The position numbers and the translations under genes were made by a program. Below the pieces are notes generated by a model. The model was not told the DNA's origin and did no database searches. It saw only the letters and a program-made list of their open reading frames with translations. This document shows, in pieces, positions 48,888-61,312 of a stretch of DNA of 64,000 nt; positions within the stretch are counted from its first letter, which is position 1, and every line of letters begins with the position of its first letter. This DNA is from Megalobrama amblycephala (lineage: Eukaryota; Chordata; Actinopteri; Cypriniformes; Xenocyprididae). The DNA lies in assembly GCF_018812025.1 (NCBI RefSeq), contig NC_063045.1, forward strand, positions 46,099,352-46,163,351. The letters are read 5' to 3'.

Positions 48888-51540
48888 AATAATTTAAAAC
48901 TACTAAAAATCAAGGTATGTCTTAATTAAGTTTCCCTCCTCAACAACTGTTTGTTTCCTTTGTAGAAGCAGTGTTCTAACAATCTTGGAAAACCTGGATA
49001 TATGAGATTTCTAGACCTGGATCATGTCTAGATGTGTAGAAGTCATGTAAATTAATAAAATCTTAAAATGCTGTGGGTATTTTTATAACAAATATAAGTT
49101 TTTCTAATTATGCCAAGCTCTAAAATAATTTGAGAAATTTTTAGAAATTGTAAGAATTGTTTTTTTGTTTTTTTTTTGGTAATCCAACAGTTTTCGTCTG
49201 AATGCAACTAAATGACCAAGGTGATGTGCGATCATGTGATTCAGAACAGTATTGTATTGGCTTTTGAAAATTGTGATCCAGTCACTATGATCTTATGTTC
49301 GATGCAGGAAAATCTTATGTTTGATAAAAAGAGTATGATGCAGGAATAGGCTTGGACTGGAATGGCCACACCAAACAGGAAGTTGAATTGGAATTTAAAT
49401 TGCAATGGCAAGAAGCGGAATTGACTGAATAGAGTGCAACTGCTGGGTTCTGGAAGTTAAGGAAATTGATTTTGAACCAAAACTTTAAAGACAGACCTAC
49501 TGTGAGCTACAAGGTTGTTAATCCATTATATTTGCTTCTGCTGAAGTCGTCAATCGGCATTATTTCAGCTTATTTTAAAAATAAACGTGTTTAACAGTGG
49601 AATTCCTGATTTAAAAAAAAAAAACTATATTACCCTTGATGCTGTAAAAAAGTTACACCAGTCAGAGTCAAAAAAAGCAGCACACTCCAAAATAGCTCTT
49701 AAGCTCCGCCCACTCCAATGAAGCAATGTGAATGACATAGACCAATCAAATCGATCTCCCTACGCTCTCAAACTACTGAACTACTGAAATATTTGAAGAT
49801 ATATAACTATTGTGTTTATGCATATAATCAACATTTGCAAATGAGTAGTTTTATATTTTTCCTTAGTTTTTGATTTGATTATGCTGTTAGCAATGTTCTT
49901 TCCCTCACTAAAACCGTTAAGTATACAGTGTTGTATCTTTGTCTTTTTATCTGATTTTTTAAAAAAACTTTTTAGTTTCAAATCAAAGTTTGTAGTGTTG
50001 TGATTTACCTCATAGCTGGTTGGCTTGGTTCATGGCTTATAACTCTTTAATGAAGACTTTTAAAATCTGTATGGGAAAAATGAATAATATAAAAAATACT
50101 TCTTCAAACAATACTGAAAATGGGGGCGGGCACTGTTGCACTTGTATAAAAAAAATGCATTCTGGGAAATAATGTGTTCTCCCCCTGTCCACAAAAGTTA
50201 ACTTATTAAAGATGATGAAATATGTAAACTTAATACACATTTTTAGATGACATTTCAAACATGTTGTAGATTCATCATTACCTTTTTTTTTCTAGTTAAT
50301 GAGGAACAATTTAGATATTTTTCTACTTTTAGTGTCATAGAAAACAAAGAGAGAGAGAGAGCTCTTTGGGGGGAAAAAATAAAAAATCTTATTCCTAACG
50401 GATTTTTGCGCAATAAAGTAAACATGGTCTTGTCAGGGGGAGTGCTGGAAAAAGGGGGCAACAGAAGGCTCTGATAATGGGAGCAGCTCTTTGCAGAAGT
50501 TATGGATGAGGCCTATTTCCTGCTGTTGAGGTAAACTTAGACCACACGAAAGAGGAGGAGGTGACGAGAACACTGACATTCACTGATTCAGAGCCTCTGC
50601 TAACTGTGATTCATCTTGTTCTCTCACACAACATTAAGGTTGATATCTGAATTCACTTTTCTTCCACAATTTTATTCAGGGTTTATGTGAGATATTCAGA
50701 GTTTCAGAGTTACAATCGACTTGTACACAAATGCTAGATCAGTCATTGAGGGTGGATAAATCAAAACCAGGTGGGAAACTGTTACTGTCACACTGTTTGG
50801 CTCATTAGATCTTCAAAAATAATCCACCATTCTCCTCAACTCTAAATGCTGCCATTTATTCACTTGAATGGAAAAAATCTGTCAGAGCTTTGGAGGGAAT
50901 TGTTTATGAACAGCCACATTACAACACAAAGACGCTGACAACTTCCTTGTTTCAGCACATCTATTCATCATCTTCATTTGTAACTCAACATCTCTGCATC
51001 CAAAACAACAGCTGAGTCATTTAATTCAGCAAAGCAGGAACAGAAATCTGAATGGTGCTAGTCATTTTTTTTTTTTTAAACAAAATTACGTTTATATGAA
51101 TTACTTGCCAAAAGCGTCTCCAGAGCTGAACCACAGCGCCCTACTTTTTCCCATGCTTTTCTCGGGTGCATCTCCTCCAGACACCCCGGGAGATGTGAGA
51201 GCCCTGTGAAGAGATGTAACAATGAGCAGAAGCCGCAGGCCTGTGACTCAATGCTAGTACAGACCTGCAGTGACTCAGCAACTGAGTGGAAAAACAGAGG
51301 CTATTTACTGAACGCTGTGACTCCAACCTGTATCTGATTCAACAGTTCAATCTCACTGCTTCTCCCTTGATTTTAACCAGCAGAAACAGAAAGTTATAAT
51401 AATAGAGTGGGGGCAGAAAGACACTAAGCAGGAGCGATACATGGCTTTGGGTTGCTTTAAGCTAGGAGCTAGGAAACCTTCCGTCTTATGCCGACAGGGC
51501 TAAAAAACAAAAAAACAAAAAAAAAACACAGAACTGTGCA
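48888..51540. other. Intergenic, nothing recognised
   Basis: Ordinary AT-rich DNA. No exon, tRNA or transposon end was identified. Confidence 0.4.
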
Positions 51541-51544
51541 AAAG

Positions 51545-51915
51545 ATTTTATCACTGCACTATCAAGCAAATACTTTGCAGGCAGCGTTTGTGCACAAAGG
51601 TACCTCAAGAAAATCATTTCGTACAGACTTCTGAGGCAGCATAATGGTTTAATGATCTACAACAAACTTTTAGTGAAAACTACGCAAATATTTAATTTAT
51701 AGTCATTTTGTGCTAGAAACGACATCAAAAGTGGAAAACATGTACATTTACACACAAATTGACCGCCAGCTCCATCTTTATTTTTTAGCTTGACTGTCAC
51801 AGAATGGAACGCACAGGATTGTGGGATATCAAAGGCAATGAATGATACATCTATGATACATCAGATGATGGTCTCTCAGGAGACAGGAACTGAAGCTAAT
51901 ATTAGATTCAGATGT
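51545..51915. mobile_element. Partial copy of the 36584-37091 MITE
   Basis: Shares GGCAGCGTTTGTGCA-like, GACTTCTGAGGCAGC, GACATCAAAAGTGGAAAA and CACAGGATTGTGGGATATCA with the nested MITE. Both termini are missing. Confidence 0.7.
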
Positions 51916-51944
51916 GCATCTAATCATGAAAGAGCCCTAAAATA

Positions 51945-52110
51945 TTGAGCAGCACAACTGTTTTCATCATTCGTAATAATAAGAAATGTTTCTTGAGCAC
52001 CAAATCAGCATATTAGAATGATTTCTGAAGGATCATGTGACACTGGAGACTGGAGTAATGATGCTGAAAATTGAGCTTTGCCATGCAGCACAGTAATAAA
52101 TTACAGTTTA
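51945..52110. repeat. Fragment of the 9988-10914 foldback family
   Basis: Carries CAAATCAGCATATTAGAATG and GGATCATGTGACACTGGAGA. Single arm only. Confidence 0.7.
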
Positions 52111-52276
52111 AAATACATTATATGCTTTGTGTCTTTCTTTTTTGGGTCAACAAAGAAATAATATTGATGACATCCTGCACTACAAAGATTTTTGTCCAAT
52201 CAAAAGCTTTCTATAATGAGATTGTCCTGCCCCTTGATGAAATGTGTTTTATCTATAATAATCATGCAAGTTAGAG

Positions 52277-53058
52277 TTAAAGAGATAGTTCACCCAAAAA
52301 TGAAAATTTGATGTTTATCTGCTTACCCCCAGGGCATCCAAGATGTAGGTGACTTTGTTTCTTCAGTAGGACACAAATGATGATTTTTAACTCCAACTGT
52401 TGCCGTCTGTCAGCCGGATAATGCGTGTCAATGGTAACACAATTTATAAGAGTCAAAAAATATGCATAGACAAATCCAAATTAAACCCTGCGGCTCGTGA
52501 CGACACATTGATGTCCTAAGACACGAAACGATCGCTTTGTGCGAGAAACCGTATAACAGTATTTATATCATTTTTTTTACCTCTAATACACCACTATGTC
52601 CAACTGCGTTCAGCATTCGCTTAGTGAGGTCTGACCGTGTTCTGACAACGGCAGTGATGTCTAGCACTCATTGAAGTATATGCGCAAGACATTGTCAGAG
52701 CGCAATCAGACCTTACTAAATGAATGCTGAATGCAGATAGACATAGTGGTGTATTAGAGGTAAAAAATGATATAAATACTGTTCGGTTTCTCGCACAAAC
52801 CGATCATTTCGTGTCTTAGGACATCAATGTGTCGTCACGAGCTGCAGGGTTTAATTTGGATTTGTCTATGCATATTTTTTGACTCTTATAAATTGTGTTA
52901 CCATTGACACGCATTATCCGGCTGACAGACGGCAACAGTTGGAGTTAAAAATCATCATTTGTGTCCTACTGAAGAAACAAAGTCACCTACATCTTGGATG
53001 CCCTGGGGGTAAGCAGATAAACATCAAATTTTCATTTTTGGGTGAACTATCCCTTTAA
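52277..53058. mobile_element. Near-perfect 782-bp palindromic MITE, family B
   Basis: TTAAAGAGATAGTTCACCCA at the left mirrors GGGTGAACTATCCCTTTAA at the right. The arms stay complementary almost to the centre (about 52668). For example, TGCGTGTCAATGGTAACACA near 52424 is inverted near 52895, and CTCGTGACGACACATTGATG is inverted near 52825. Confidence 0.92.
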
Positions 53059-54652
53059 AATCATATTAGGTCAAACATCTAAGAGGACATGACACTGTTG
53101 ACCAGAATCCAAGATGAAGTCAAACTGTATTTTACTTCTACAGCTATTTCCTTCTCTCTCAAGCCTGGACTTTCATAAATCAGGAGCTGTTGATGCGATC
53201 TATCAGCCGTGTCTGGTATAGTTTTGTCCACCTCCGCATTCAGCTCCGGTTCATGCACAGACCATGAGAGAGGGCATTTGCCACAAACTCTTCTCAGTTA
53301 GCACTATTGATCACCACTGCTGAAAGACGACAAACAACTCCTAAATGAGGAAGCACTCCTTACAGCAGTGTTATTATAATCTAATTTTACATATACACAA
53401 AGTAAACAATGAAACCGAGCAAGAATTTCTGAAGTAAAACAACAATTGTGACATTATAAAGCTGTTTCTGATATAACCTTTCTCAGACCTCTTCCATCTC
53501 TCTTAGTCTCCAAATAAAAGATCCTCACTTTGGCACTTCTACCATGTTAACCAATGAAAAATATACATATTTCATGACCATAAATAATATTTATTTTGGT
53601 AAGTTTCCAGGTTGGTGATTAGGATGGCGGAAGACAACTTAAAAGTTAATTAAGAAAGCAAATATGAACCGGCATATCAGACATGCAGCAAGAAAGCACG
53701 TACCTTAGAAAGACAGGAATGGATAGATTACACACACAGAAAAAACATGCTATAAGAGCAAAACAACCTTTCTAGTGTTAGAAAAAGCATAATACAGTCT
53801 CATGGACTGAATTTGAGTGTTCCCCACTGAATCTGACAGATTTTGAGGGTGACTTTGAGTCAGCTTGAATAAAATTGAGAACAGAGGAGGTTGTATTTAA
53901 GAAAATGCAGAAACCTTCCCTTTCTTTGAGCTAGATCTGCTCTTAATTAACAGATCCTCTTTATAGGCACTTTTCAAGAACAATTTATAGCATCTCAGGA
54001 CGATAAGATCTAAGAGCCAAAAAGACGGTCCTGTAATTTAAAATATATTTGGCATAACTCAAATTTCATAGAGACATTTACCGTTTCTATTTCACTTAAC
54101 AAATTTTGACTATGCAGAGCGATTCATTGATTCTAATCAATGAAAGATACATCTGACTTTTTTTCCATGAGGAATGCAGGGATCATTACAATTTACTACC
54201 GACCTGATGGGAGTAGCAGACTTGTTTTAATAGCCAAGTCCAAGACTGCGGAATCTTTCTTTGATGTGTATTTTCAATTTGAATGGTGCTATGGAGACTT
54301 CCCTTGTTTTTCTACCAAAGCATTTAAGAAATGATAAATCTTAAAGCATAAACTGCCCACTAATCACTTTTTAATTTATCTCATGTTATAAATCAAAAAA
54401 CATTGAAGTTTAATATCAAAACCAGAGGTTTTACACTGGAATGCAGGGTGAACATTCACAATTATTCTTATCTATAATCTTTAATGGGAAAAGCTTGACA
54501 TATGTTTGATTACCTGATAAACCCATTTCAGCAGCAGAGACCCACACAAAGCTTTATGGTTTTATACATGGTAAATATAATATTTTTTCTGCTATCATTT
54601 TTATGGGTTTCACTTTATTTTAAGGTGTCAGTATTGCAGTGTAATTATACAT
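53059..54652. other. Intergenic, nothing recognised
   Basis: No gene or repeat family recognised. Confidence 0.4.
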
Positions 54653-55259
54653 TTAAAGGTGCTAAAGAGGATCTTTTCGTCGACTGAGAAACCAAAGACT
54701 GTTAGTGAGTTTTTGAAATGAGCGCATGCGTAAGAACAACCCCCCTCCTTCACATTTCAAAGGAACGCCTCCCAAAACTCGTGCACGAGTACTGGAACAC
54801 GAGTGTTTACCACCGGCATTCGCTGTGTCGTGTTAGTGGATTCATTATGTCGGACTCACCGCAGGTAACTCATAATCTGCAGTTGTTACTCCTGTCTCCT
54901 GACAAAAACATTAAATTCGGCGCCTGTGGAGTGTGGAAAGTTACTGGAGCGCGCAGCCGCGCACGTCTCGCACAAGGAACGTCATGGCAGTGATTGACAA
55001 GCCAGAGGGCCAATCAGCGCACGTCTCTCACAAGGAACGTAATGGCAGTGATTGACAAGCCAGAGGGCCAATCGTTTACGCGATGATCGCATAAACGATT
55101 GGCTGATGTTTTTAAGGCCCTACCTCGTGCACAGATGATGTATATTAATATTATTTCTTTCAGTGCACCTAATAAATAGTCTTTTATAAGTTAGTAAAGA
55201 CAGTTTCAAGTAATATTGAAAAAATGTATAAAACAAAACATCCTCTTTAGCACCTTTAA
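54653..55259. mobile_element. TTAA-flanked MITE, family A copy 2
   Basis: 607 bp. TTAAAGGTGCTAAAGAGGAT is exactly inverted at the right end (ATCCTCTTTAGCACCTTTAA). CpG-rich core with GCGCATGCG (54722-54730), ATG at 54847 and a GTAACT donor-like site at 54865. Compared with copy 1 it has an internal tandem duplication of about 60 bp (GATTGACAAGCCAGAGGGCC twice, near 54994 and 55052). Confidence 0.9.
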
Positions 55260-56292
55260 GTACTGAGTGTTAATAATAATTAACTGCATGTACTTACTAT
55301 AGGTTTAATTATGCATAATTTTTAGTTATTACAACAGTAACTACATGTAACAGGTAACAATGACACTGTAAAACAGTGTTACCTTTTATGACTTGGATAT
55401 TTTTATGTAACAAGTATCTGTTAATAAAATAAAATATGATTAAAATATAAAATAAAAGAAATCGCAGCAAGTTAAAAAAAAATACTGCTTTGCAAAAAAA
55501 AAAAAAAAAAAGAAAAGAAAGAAAGAAAGAAAAAAAAGTTCCACAGCACTGGCAATAAATGATGGTGAGAAAAATGGAAAGACATAACAAAACTTGCCCC
55601 ATATTCTGCAGCAGCCTTTTACTTATAATGACTGACAAACAAAAGAGCTGTAAAAGTGTACAAACTGTGTAGTAGCTACAGACTACATAGATAAGTGAAA
55701 ATGGCCACAGATCACAATGCTTAGACCAGAATAAGGTTAAATCTCATCCTGAAAATAATATCAGTGATAAAGAAAACATGTTTATACAGTGGTCACACAA
55801 CTCATTGCAGTGTTTATAAAACACTGACTGTGCAAGCCAGCGAGACTGTTATTTCTTTGTGATATCTGGGATGGTGTAAATCAGTTAGACATGCATAGCA
55901 CAGAGATGGAAGAGAGCTGAATCTCAGCCAAAACCAACTTCACAACAGGGAATGAGAAAACTCAATACGATAGAAACAAAGGCATAATGTGAGGTGTAAG
56001 GTGTGCTTCAGTTTCATATTCACTGACAAAAAAAAACAACAAAAAAAAAAAAAAACTACACAGCATCTTGTTACTCGAAAAGTACTAATATGCAGCCTTT
56101 AGGCGTAAATACAAAGGTGTACCTTTCAAGGGTACTGCCCCAGTGACAGGCTAATTTTTTTTTTTTGACAGTGCATGAAAATACTGTATTTTTTGTCTAT
56201 TGCATCTGGAAAGGTACATGCACTCTGTTAAAAACAGAAGGAGGGTTGATGTAATGATATGATGACATGAGAACGTATGAGTGATTTCCTGT
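55260..56292. other. Intergenic, A-rich tracts
   Basis: A/GA-rich tract at about 55493-55538 and an A-run near 56040. No gene signal. Confidence 0.4.
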
Positions 56293-56741
56293 ATACAGTT
56301 GCCTGGAAAATCCAGCCTCACCGCTGTACCAGCGTCCAGAGTGGATGAGTCTGGTCACCATTGAATCAATTCGATTTCTAGGGCGGAGCAAATCCGAGCA
56401 AACAGGAAGCGGAGTAAACCAATCAGAGAGGGGCGGATATGACGTTAGCAAAGCGACAAGAGAGTCAACAGCGAAAAGTAAATAATTAATGTGTTTTTGG
56501 TCATTTAAAACTGAATTCACGGCTGAATAGAACAAACTCTCGGGTCTCGCGTGCGCAATCTTTGTTGATATTGAAGGGACTTTCGCCGCACTAGAGTGAC
56601 GCTGGCTGCGTCACTGAAATAAACGAATCTGATTGCACGGTACGGTTTGGAGTTGACTCGAGGCGCGACGGAGGGCGGACTGACCAGACTAATATATCTT
56701 TTAGAAGATATATCATTCTGGACTTGCCAGGCAAGTGTATA
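56293..56741. mobile_element. MITE with CTTGCCTGG inverted ends
   Basis: ATACAGTTGCCTGGAAAATC at the left is mirrored by CTTGCCAGGCAAGTGTAT at the right. The interior is CpG-rich (56390-56680). No transposase. Confidence 0.65.
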
Positions 56742-57640
56742 CTGTACATGATACTGTACAATTATAGCAAATATAATCAGCTAATTCATGTTGCATAAAT
56801 GTTAATATGTATTTTTTTGTGTATGAACAAAAGTAATTCGAGGAAATGTTTCTTCATGGCTGCAATTGATTTTAAAATGGGCACACCCTGTGTTGAGCTA
56901 TACACAGCCTGAGGCCCAGCTCTAGTCTAAGTTTTTGGAACATGCTGTATCCTTTCAAATTGCTTTTTAATGAAGGACAAATTTGACTCTGACCCCTCCT
57001 GTTTCCTTTTTTCTAAAAGCCAGATGATTGGCCTTTCGCTACGCTTCAGTTACTCTGTAACTCCACATCCATGTTTTGATTTAAACTTGGAGGAAGGAAG
57101 AGAGAAGACTCAGGTTTGACAAAAGAAATCAGTAGGAATTTAATATTTGATTTAAATATGCACAGATGATTTAAACTGTACTGCTGCTGGAATGTAGGCA
57201 GCTATCTTGGAATCTGTTGTTTTCCAGACTGAGACAATTAAATGTTAACTTTTAAAATGAATTGTGTAAGACAGACTTCAGAAATGTCAGGCCCCTCTTT
57301 TCCTTGCATCTGTTCTGAGTGCTAAACAGGGGGCAGTTAAACTTGAGGCAGTGGCGGTATCAGGCATGCAGCAGGTAGCAAAACAGCCCCTCTGGTCATT
57401 CATCAGGTCATTCAAATGCTTAAATCTCTTTCCACAGAGGAGGTTGTTAGATAAAAAAAAATACAGGGCACTTCAGAAGCTTCTTCTCAAAACAGAACAC
57501 ATCCACTGTGTATTACAAATGAAGGTCCAGTTTCTAGTGATTTACCCCTGAAAGGTAAATAAAATGCATCCTAGATGATGGGCTAAAAGTTTTTTCACTC
57601 TAAATTTACTAATAAGTAAGTAACAGTAAGTTATGTAGAC
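56742..57640. other. Intergenic downstream of dchs1
   Basis: Nothing recognised before the dchs1 polyadenylation region. Confidence 0.4.
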
Positions 57641-58688
57641 AATACAAAACTTCTTTATTGTCAGAAAAAGCAGCATAGAAACAGTGTGAGAGAGCTGCTG
57701 TTTATGAAGAAATCCATTTATATACAGAAGAGTCTTTGAGGTTTCACCAATTTCTTGAAAGGTCTCCAGATGAGCCGAAAAAAGTATGGCCCCGGTCAGA
57801 GCTTTTTTTTTCTTTTCTTTTTTCTTTTTTTCTTTCTTTCTTTCTTTTTTTTTTTTTTTTTTACAATAAATTAGCTAAGATGCTAACAATCTAGTTCAAA
57901 GGGAAAGGGACAATACAACTTGAAAAGGCCTATAATACAACACTATGCAACATGGGAAGTTTCAACACTTTCAGCCTTACTCTTTATAAATAATAAAATA
58001 CAACAATCTTCCAATCATTCACATTACAAGTGTCACAATTTTCACAACCACACAGTATGGTGATCCTAGACACTATACAATGATAATACATTTATTATGG
58101 CTAGCATACATATAAATATACATACAAAGAATGTCACTAAAATGTAAGAACTCCTTCACTCAAAGCAATGGCCAGTCCTTCATAAAAAAAAAAATATAAA
58201 TGAATCTGAGTAGCGTTATAAAAAAATACAAAAGAAAAGAAAAAAAAATATCCCAGTAATAAACAAACATAGTGACATCAGTTTGAGTTTCTACAGAGTT
58301 CTCATTGCGGCCTACAAAGTATGACAATAGCAGCTATTTTGGATGGACTTAACATAACACTGGAGTTTCAAAGCTGTTTGAGTCATCAGTATAAAAAGAA
58401 ACAAACAAAAGGAGCAGTCAACGTCTTGCCTCCCTGGCCAGCCAGCGAGACAAAACAAAGCAACACACAACTCACTTCACATCAACACTGCGGTGGCTCT
58501 GAAGAAGGGTAATGTCGCCACACAATGTTTTTACCCTTTCAGTTACCAGACACCTGCGTCACTATCATGGCTTAGCGACTGATTCTTCATGCTGCCTTTT
58601 CAGGTATGCAACATTGCTTTGAGTGACTACTATAATGTCTTATCAAAAGACTTAAAATGACCTCCACAAAATGGAGAGCAATGTAGCA
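57640..58688 (-). other. dchs1: dchs1 3' UTR
   Basis: Noncoding sequence after the stop codon. It contains a purine-rich strand (complement of the T/C tract 57806-57862) that would appear as a long A/G tract in the mRNA. Confidence 0.5.
57654..57659 (-). terminator. dchs1: dchs1 polyadenylation signal (AATAAA)
   Basis: AATAAA on the minus strand about 1,030 nt after the dchs1 stop codon. It is the most distal signal before featureless intergenic DNA, hence the likely end of the 3' UTR. Confidence 0.5.
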
Positions 58689-61312
58689 TTAAATTCTCAT
58701 CTCAGCCTCATCACTGTGCTCCAGAGAGTGCTCTGTGGTGCTGATGATGGAGGCTGAGGGACCTTGGGTGACACCGAATGGGGAGACGGCTGGGGATCGT
58801 GCAGCAAGTGGGGACAGTGAAGGGGAAAAACTGGGAGACATCGCTGCTGAGGAGATGGAGCCCTCGTGGCTTATAGGTGAACGCCTTAGGGATGCTAAGT
58901 GGTGGAACGTCCGTGCTATGGCGGGTTTAGGTGGGACAGATTTGGCCCCTGGATGAGCCACCGAGGTAATGAGGGGTGGAGGGTCAATTCTTGGCTTGGG
59001 GTCTGTCTTGACTTTGGGTTGGAAGGGTCTACGTGGGTTGTTGGGAGGTAAGCTCTCATCTTTTAGCCTGGCAATCTCTGTAAAGACACTAGCTAAGGGT
59101 TGGAACTGAGGGCACCAGTTGAGAAGGTAGTCCCAGTTGTAGCTGCCTCGCAATTCCTCGTCACTTGCCACTATGGCTGTGAGGGAGCCATCAACTGAGG
59201 GTTTGCCATCCTCAGGGAAAGCATAATCTTTCGGATGGGAAATATTCAACCCACGACCTACTCCAAGGTAACCCCCACCTTCATCTCTATAGACTGGGAG
59301 CTGACCAGACAGTAGGGTACCACTGAGACTCCCACTGATGCTCCCCAGTTTCTTACTTTTGAACCACTGGCTTGCATCAAGTGGCCCTGGTTCACAAGAA
59401 ATATCAGAGAGTTGGTCCGCATCCTGTTGGATACCTGAATCGGGGCCCCTGGCAGAGATGTGCTCTTGCATTGAGGAGGTGATGCTTGCAACTCTTGGGT
59501 ACTCATTGATCATCCTGATTTCGTCATCCTCTGCCGCTTCGGCAGATCCCCGTCCACTGGAGTGAGAAGGATCTAAGGATCCTCCTCGAGTATAGGAGCC
59601 TCCACCTGTTCCTTCCTCATCACCTGCATATCCAGGAAGCGCCTGATGATAGATCCTGTCGCTCCCTGCAGGTTTAGACTCATCCAATTTTTGCAAAGCT
59701 GTGCCTGAAGAAACAGTACTATTCCCAGTGTCTTGTCCTTTCTTCTTTCGCTTTGATCTTACTAGATAAAGAGCCACAGCAATTATGACTAACAAGACAA
59801 TTACTCCAAGAGAGGCAGCAATTATGCTCACAAGGAGGATGTTAAAGTCTGTTGTGAGGCCAAAGGATGTGTTGGTGACATCAATGGTTAGCTGAGCAGA
59901 AGCTACTCTCGAGGTGTCAAGGGGGCTGTGGGCGGTAACATCCATAGTCATTAGGCGGGTTTCCCTTTTTGAGCGACTCCCACCACTTGAGCTGCCAGAG
60001 CTGTCCATCTTTAGGTAGATTACACCAGTGGTCTTATTCACTTCGAAGTAAGGAGAGGAATTAGGGAAAGAGTAGAGTACAATCCCATCCACCCCACCAT
60101 CCTCATCTTTGGCCTGTACTTGCCCAATGCTCTGACCTTTCTTGGCTCCCTCTGGTACCTCAAAGGACAAGTCTGAAGATGTGAAAACTGGGTCATACTC
60201 ATCCTCTCCTGTGACATAGACCTGCACTGTGACTGTAGCCGAGTTGTTCCCTGCATCTACAGCCAAAGCGATGAAGTTAAATGAGTTTACCTTCTCAAAA
60301 TCAAATATCTGCCTGGTACGAACTTCTCCAGAGTTCTGATCTACCAAGAAGAGGTCTTTTCCTAGACTGGAGTGGTCCATCAAATAATACTTAAGCTGTC
60401 CATAAACTCCTGTGTCATAATCGATTGCATGTAACACAGTTACAGCAGAGTTGGGTGGTTGGTTCTCACGGACACTGGCCGTTAACGTAGTAATGGGAAA
60501 GTAAGGTCTGTTGTCATTAATGTCCTTTACCTCTACACTAACTGGAGCCAAGGCAAAATGACCATGGCCATCTGAGGCTTGTACTATAACCACATGGGAA
60601 GTTTGGCTCTCTCTGTCTAAAGGCCTTTGAAGCTTCAGTGCCCCAGTCCATTGATCCACAGAGAAGAGTTTCATCTCATCTCCAGAGCTGATGCTGTACT
60701 GGACCTCTGCGTAGGGAGCTGAATCTGGATCAGTTGCAGTCACACGTAAGATTTCTGTCCCAGCAGCTGCCCCTTCACTCAAAGCCACTATGTACTCAGC
60801 TCTGCCAAAGACAGGAGGGTTGTCATTCACATCAGTGACTGTGATGATGGCTGGTACGCTGGAGCTGCGTTGGGGAACACCTCGGTCTGAGACCGCAATG
60901 GTGAGGTTATAGCGTGATAACGCCTCAAAATCCAGTCGCTCCGCCAGGATCAAGGTTCCTACGGTCTGGAATCCATGGCCCTCTATAAAACGAACGCTAC
61001 TCTCAATCTGGAATGCATTTCCAACATTCCCACTGGCGATTGCAAAATCAAAACCAGAGTTTTCCTGAGAAAGGTCTCCATCTACTGCCTCTAAGGTCAG
61101 AATAGTGGCTCCAGGTAGCTGGTCCTCAGACACTGTGGCTTTGTACTCCAACTGGTGGAATATGGGGGCGTTATCATTGACGTCCATCAGTTGAACTTGG
61201 ACTGTGGCAGAAGATGATAGAGTTGGAGATCCTCCATCACGAGCTTCGATGACTACACTCACAGAGGGCTGCTCCGGGTCGAATTCTGCTTTCTGTCTGA
61301 TGAAAAGTGTAC
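58689..61312 (-). CDS. dchs1: dchs1 last coding exon: final cadherin repeats, TM, cytoplasmic tail
   Basis: 2,624 nt from acceptor TTCTAG (61313) to TAA (58691-58689). Residues 1-about 490 complete the last cadherin repeats. The final one ends with EDEYDPVF in place of a full DxNDNxP motif. The helix FNILLVSIIAASLGVIVLLV and the basic stop-transfer RSKRKKK follow. The tail is Ser/Pro-rich and ends EHSDEAEMRI. Confidence 0.96.

Noticed and set aside
54140..54334. 64-residue plus-strand frame
   Set aside because: No similarity to a known family and no exon signals around it.
58735..59565. Plus-strand frames over the dchs1 tail
   Set aside because: They are shadows of the minus-strand dchs1 coding exon.
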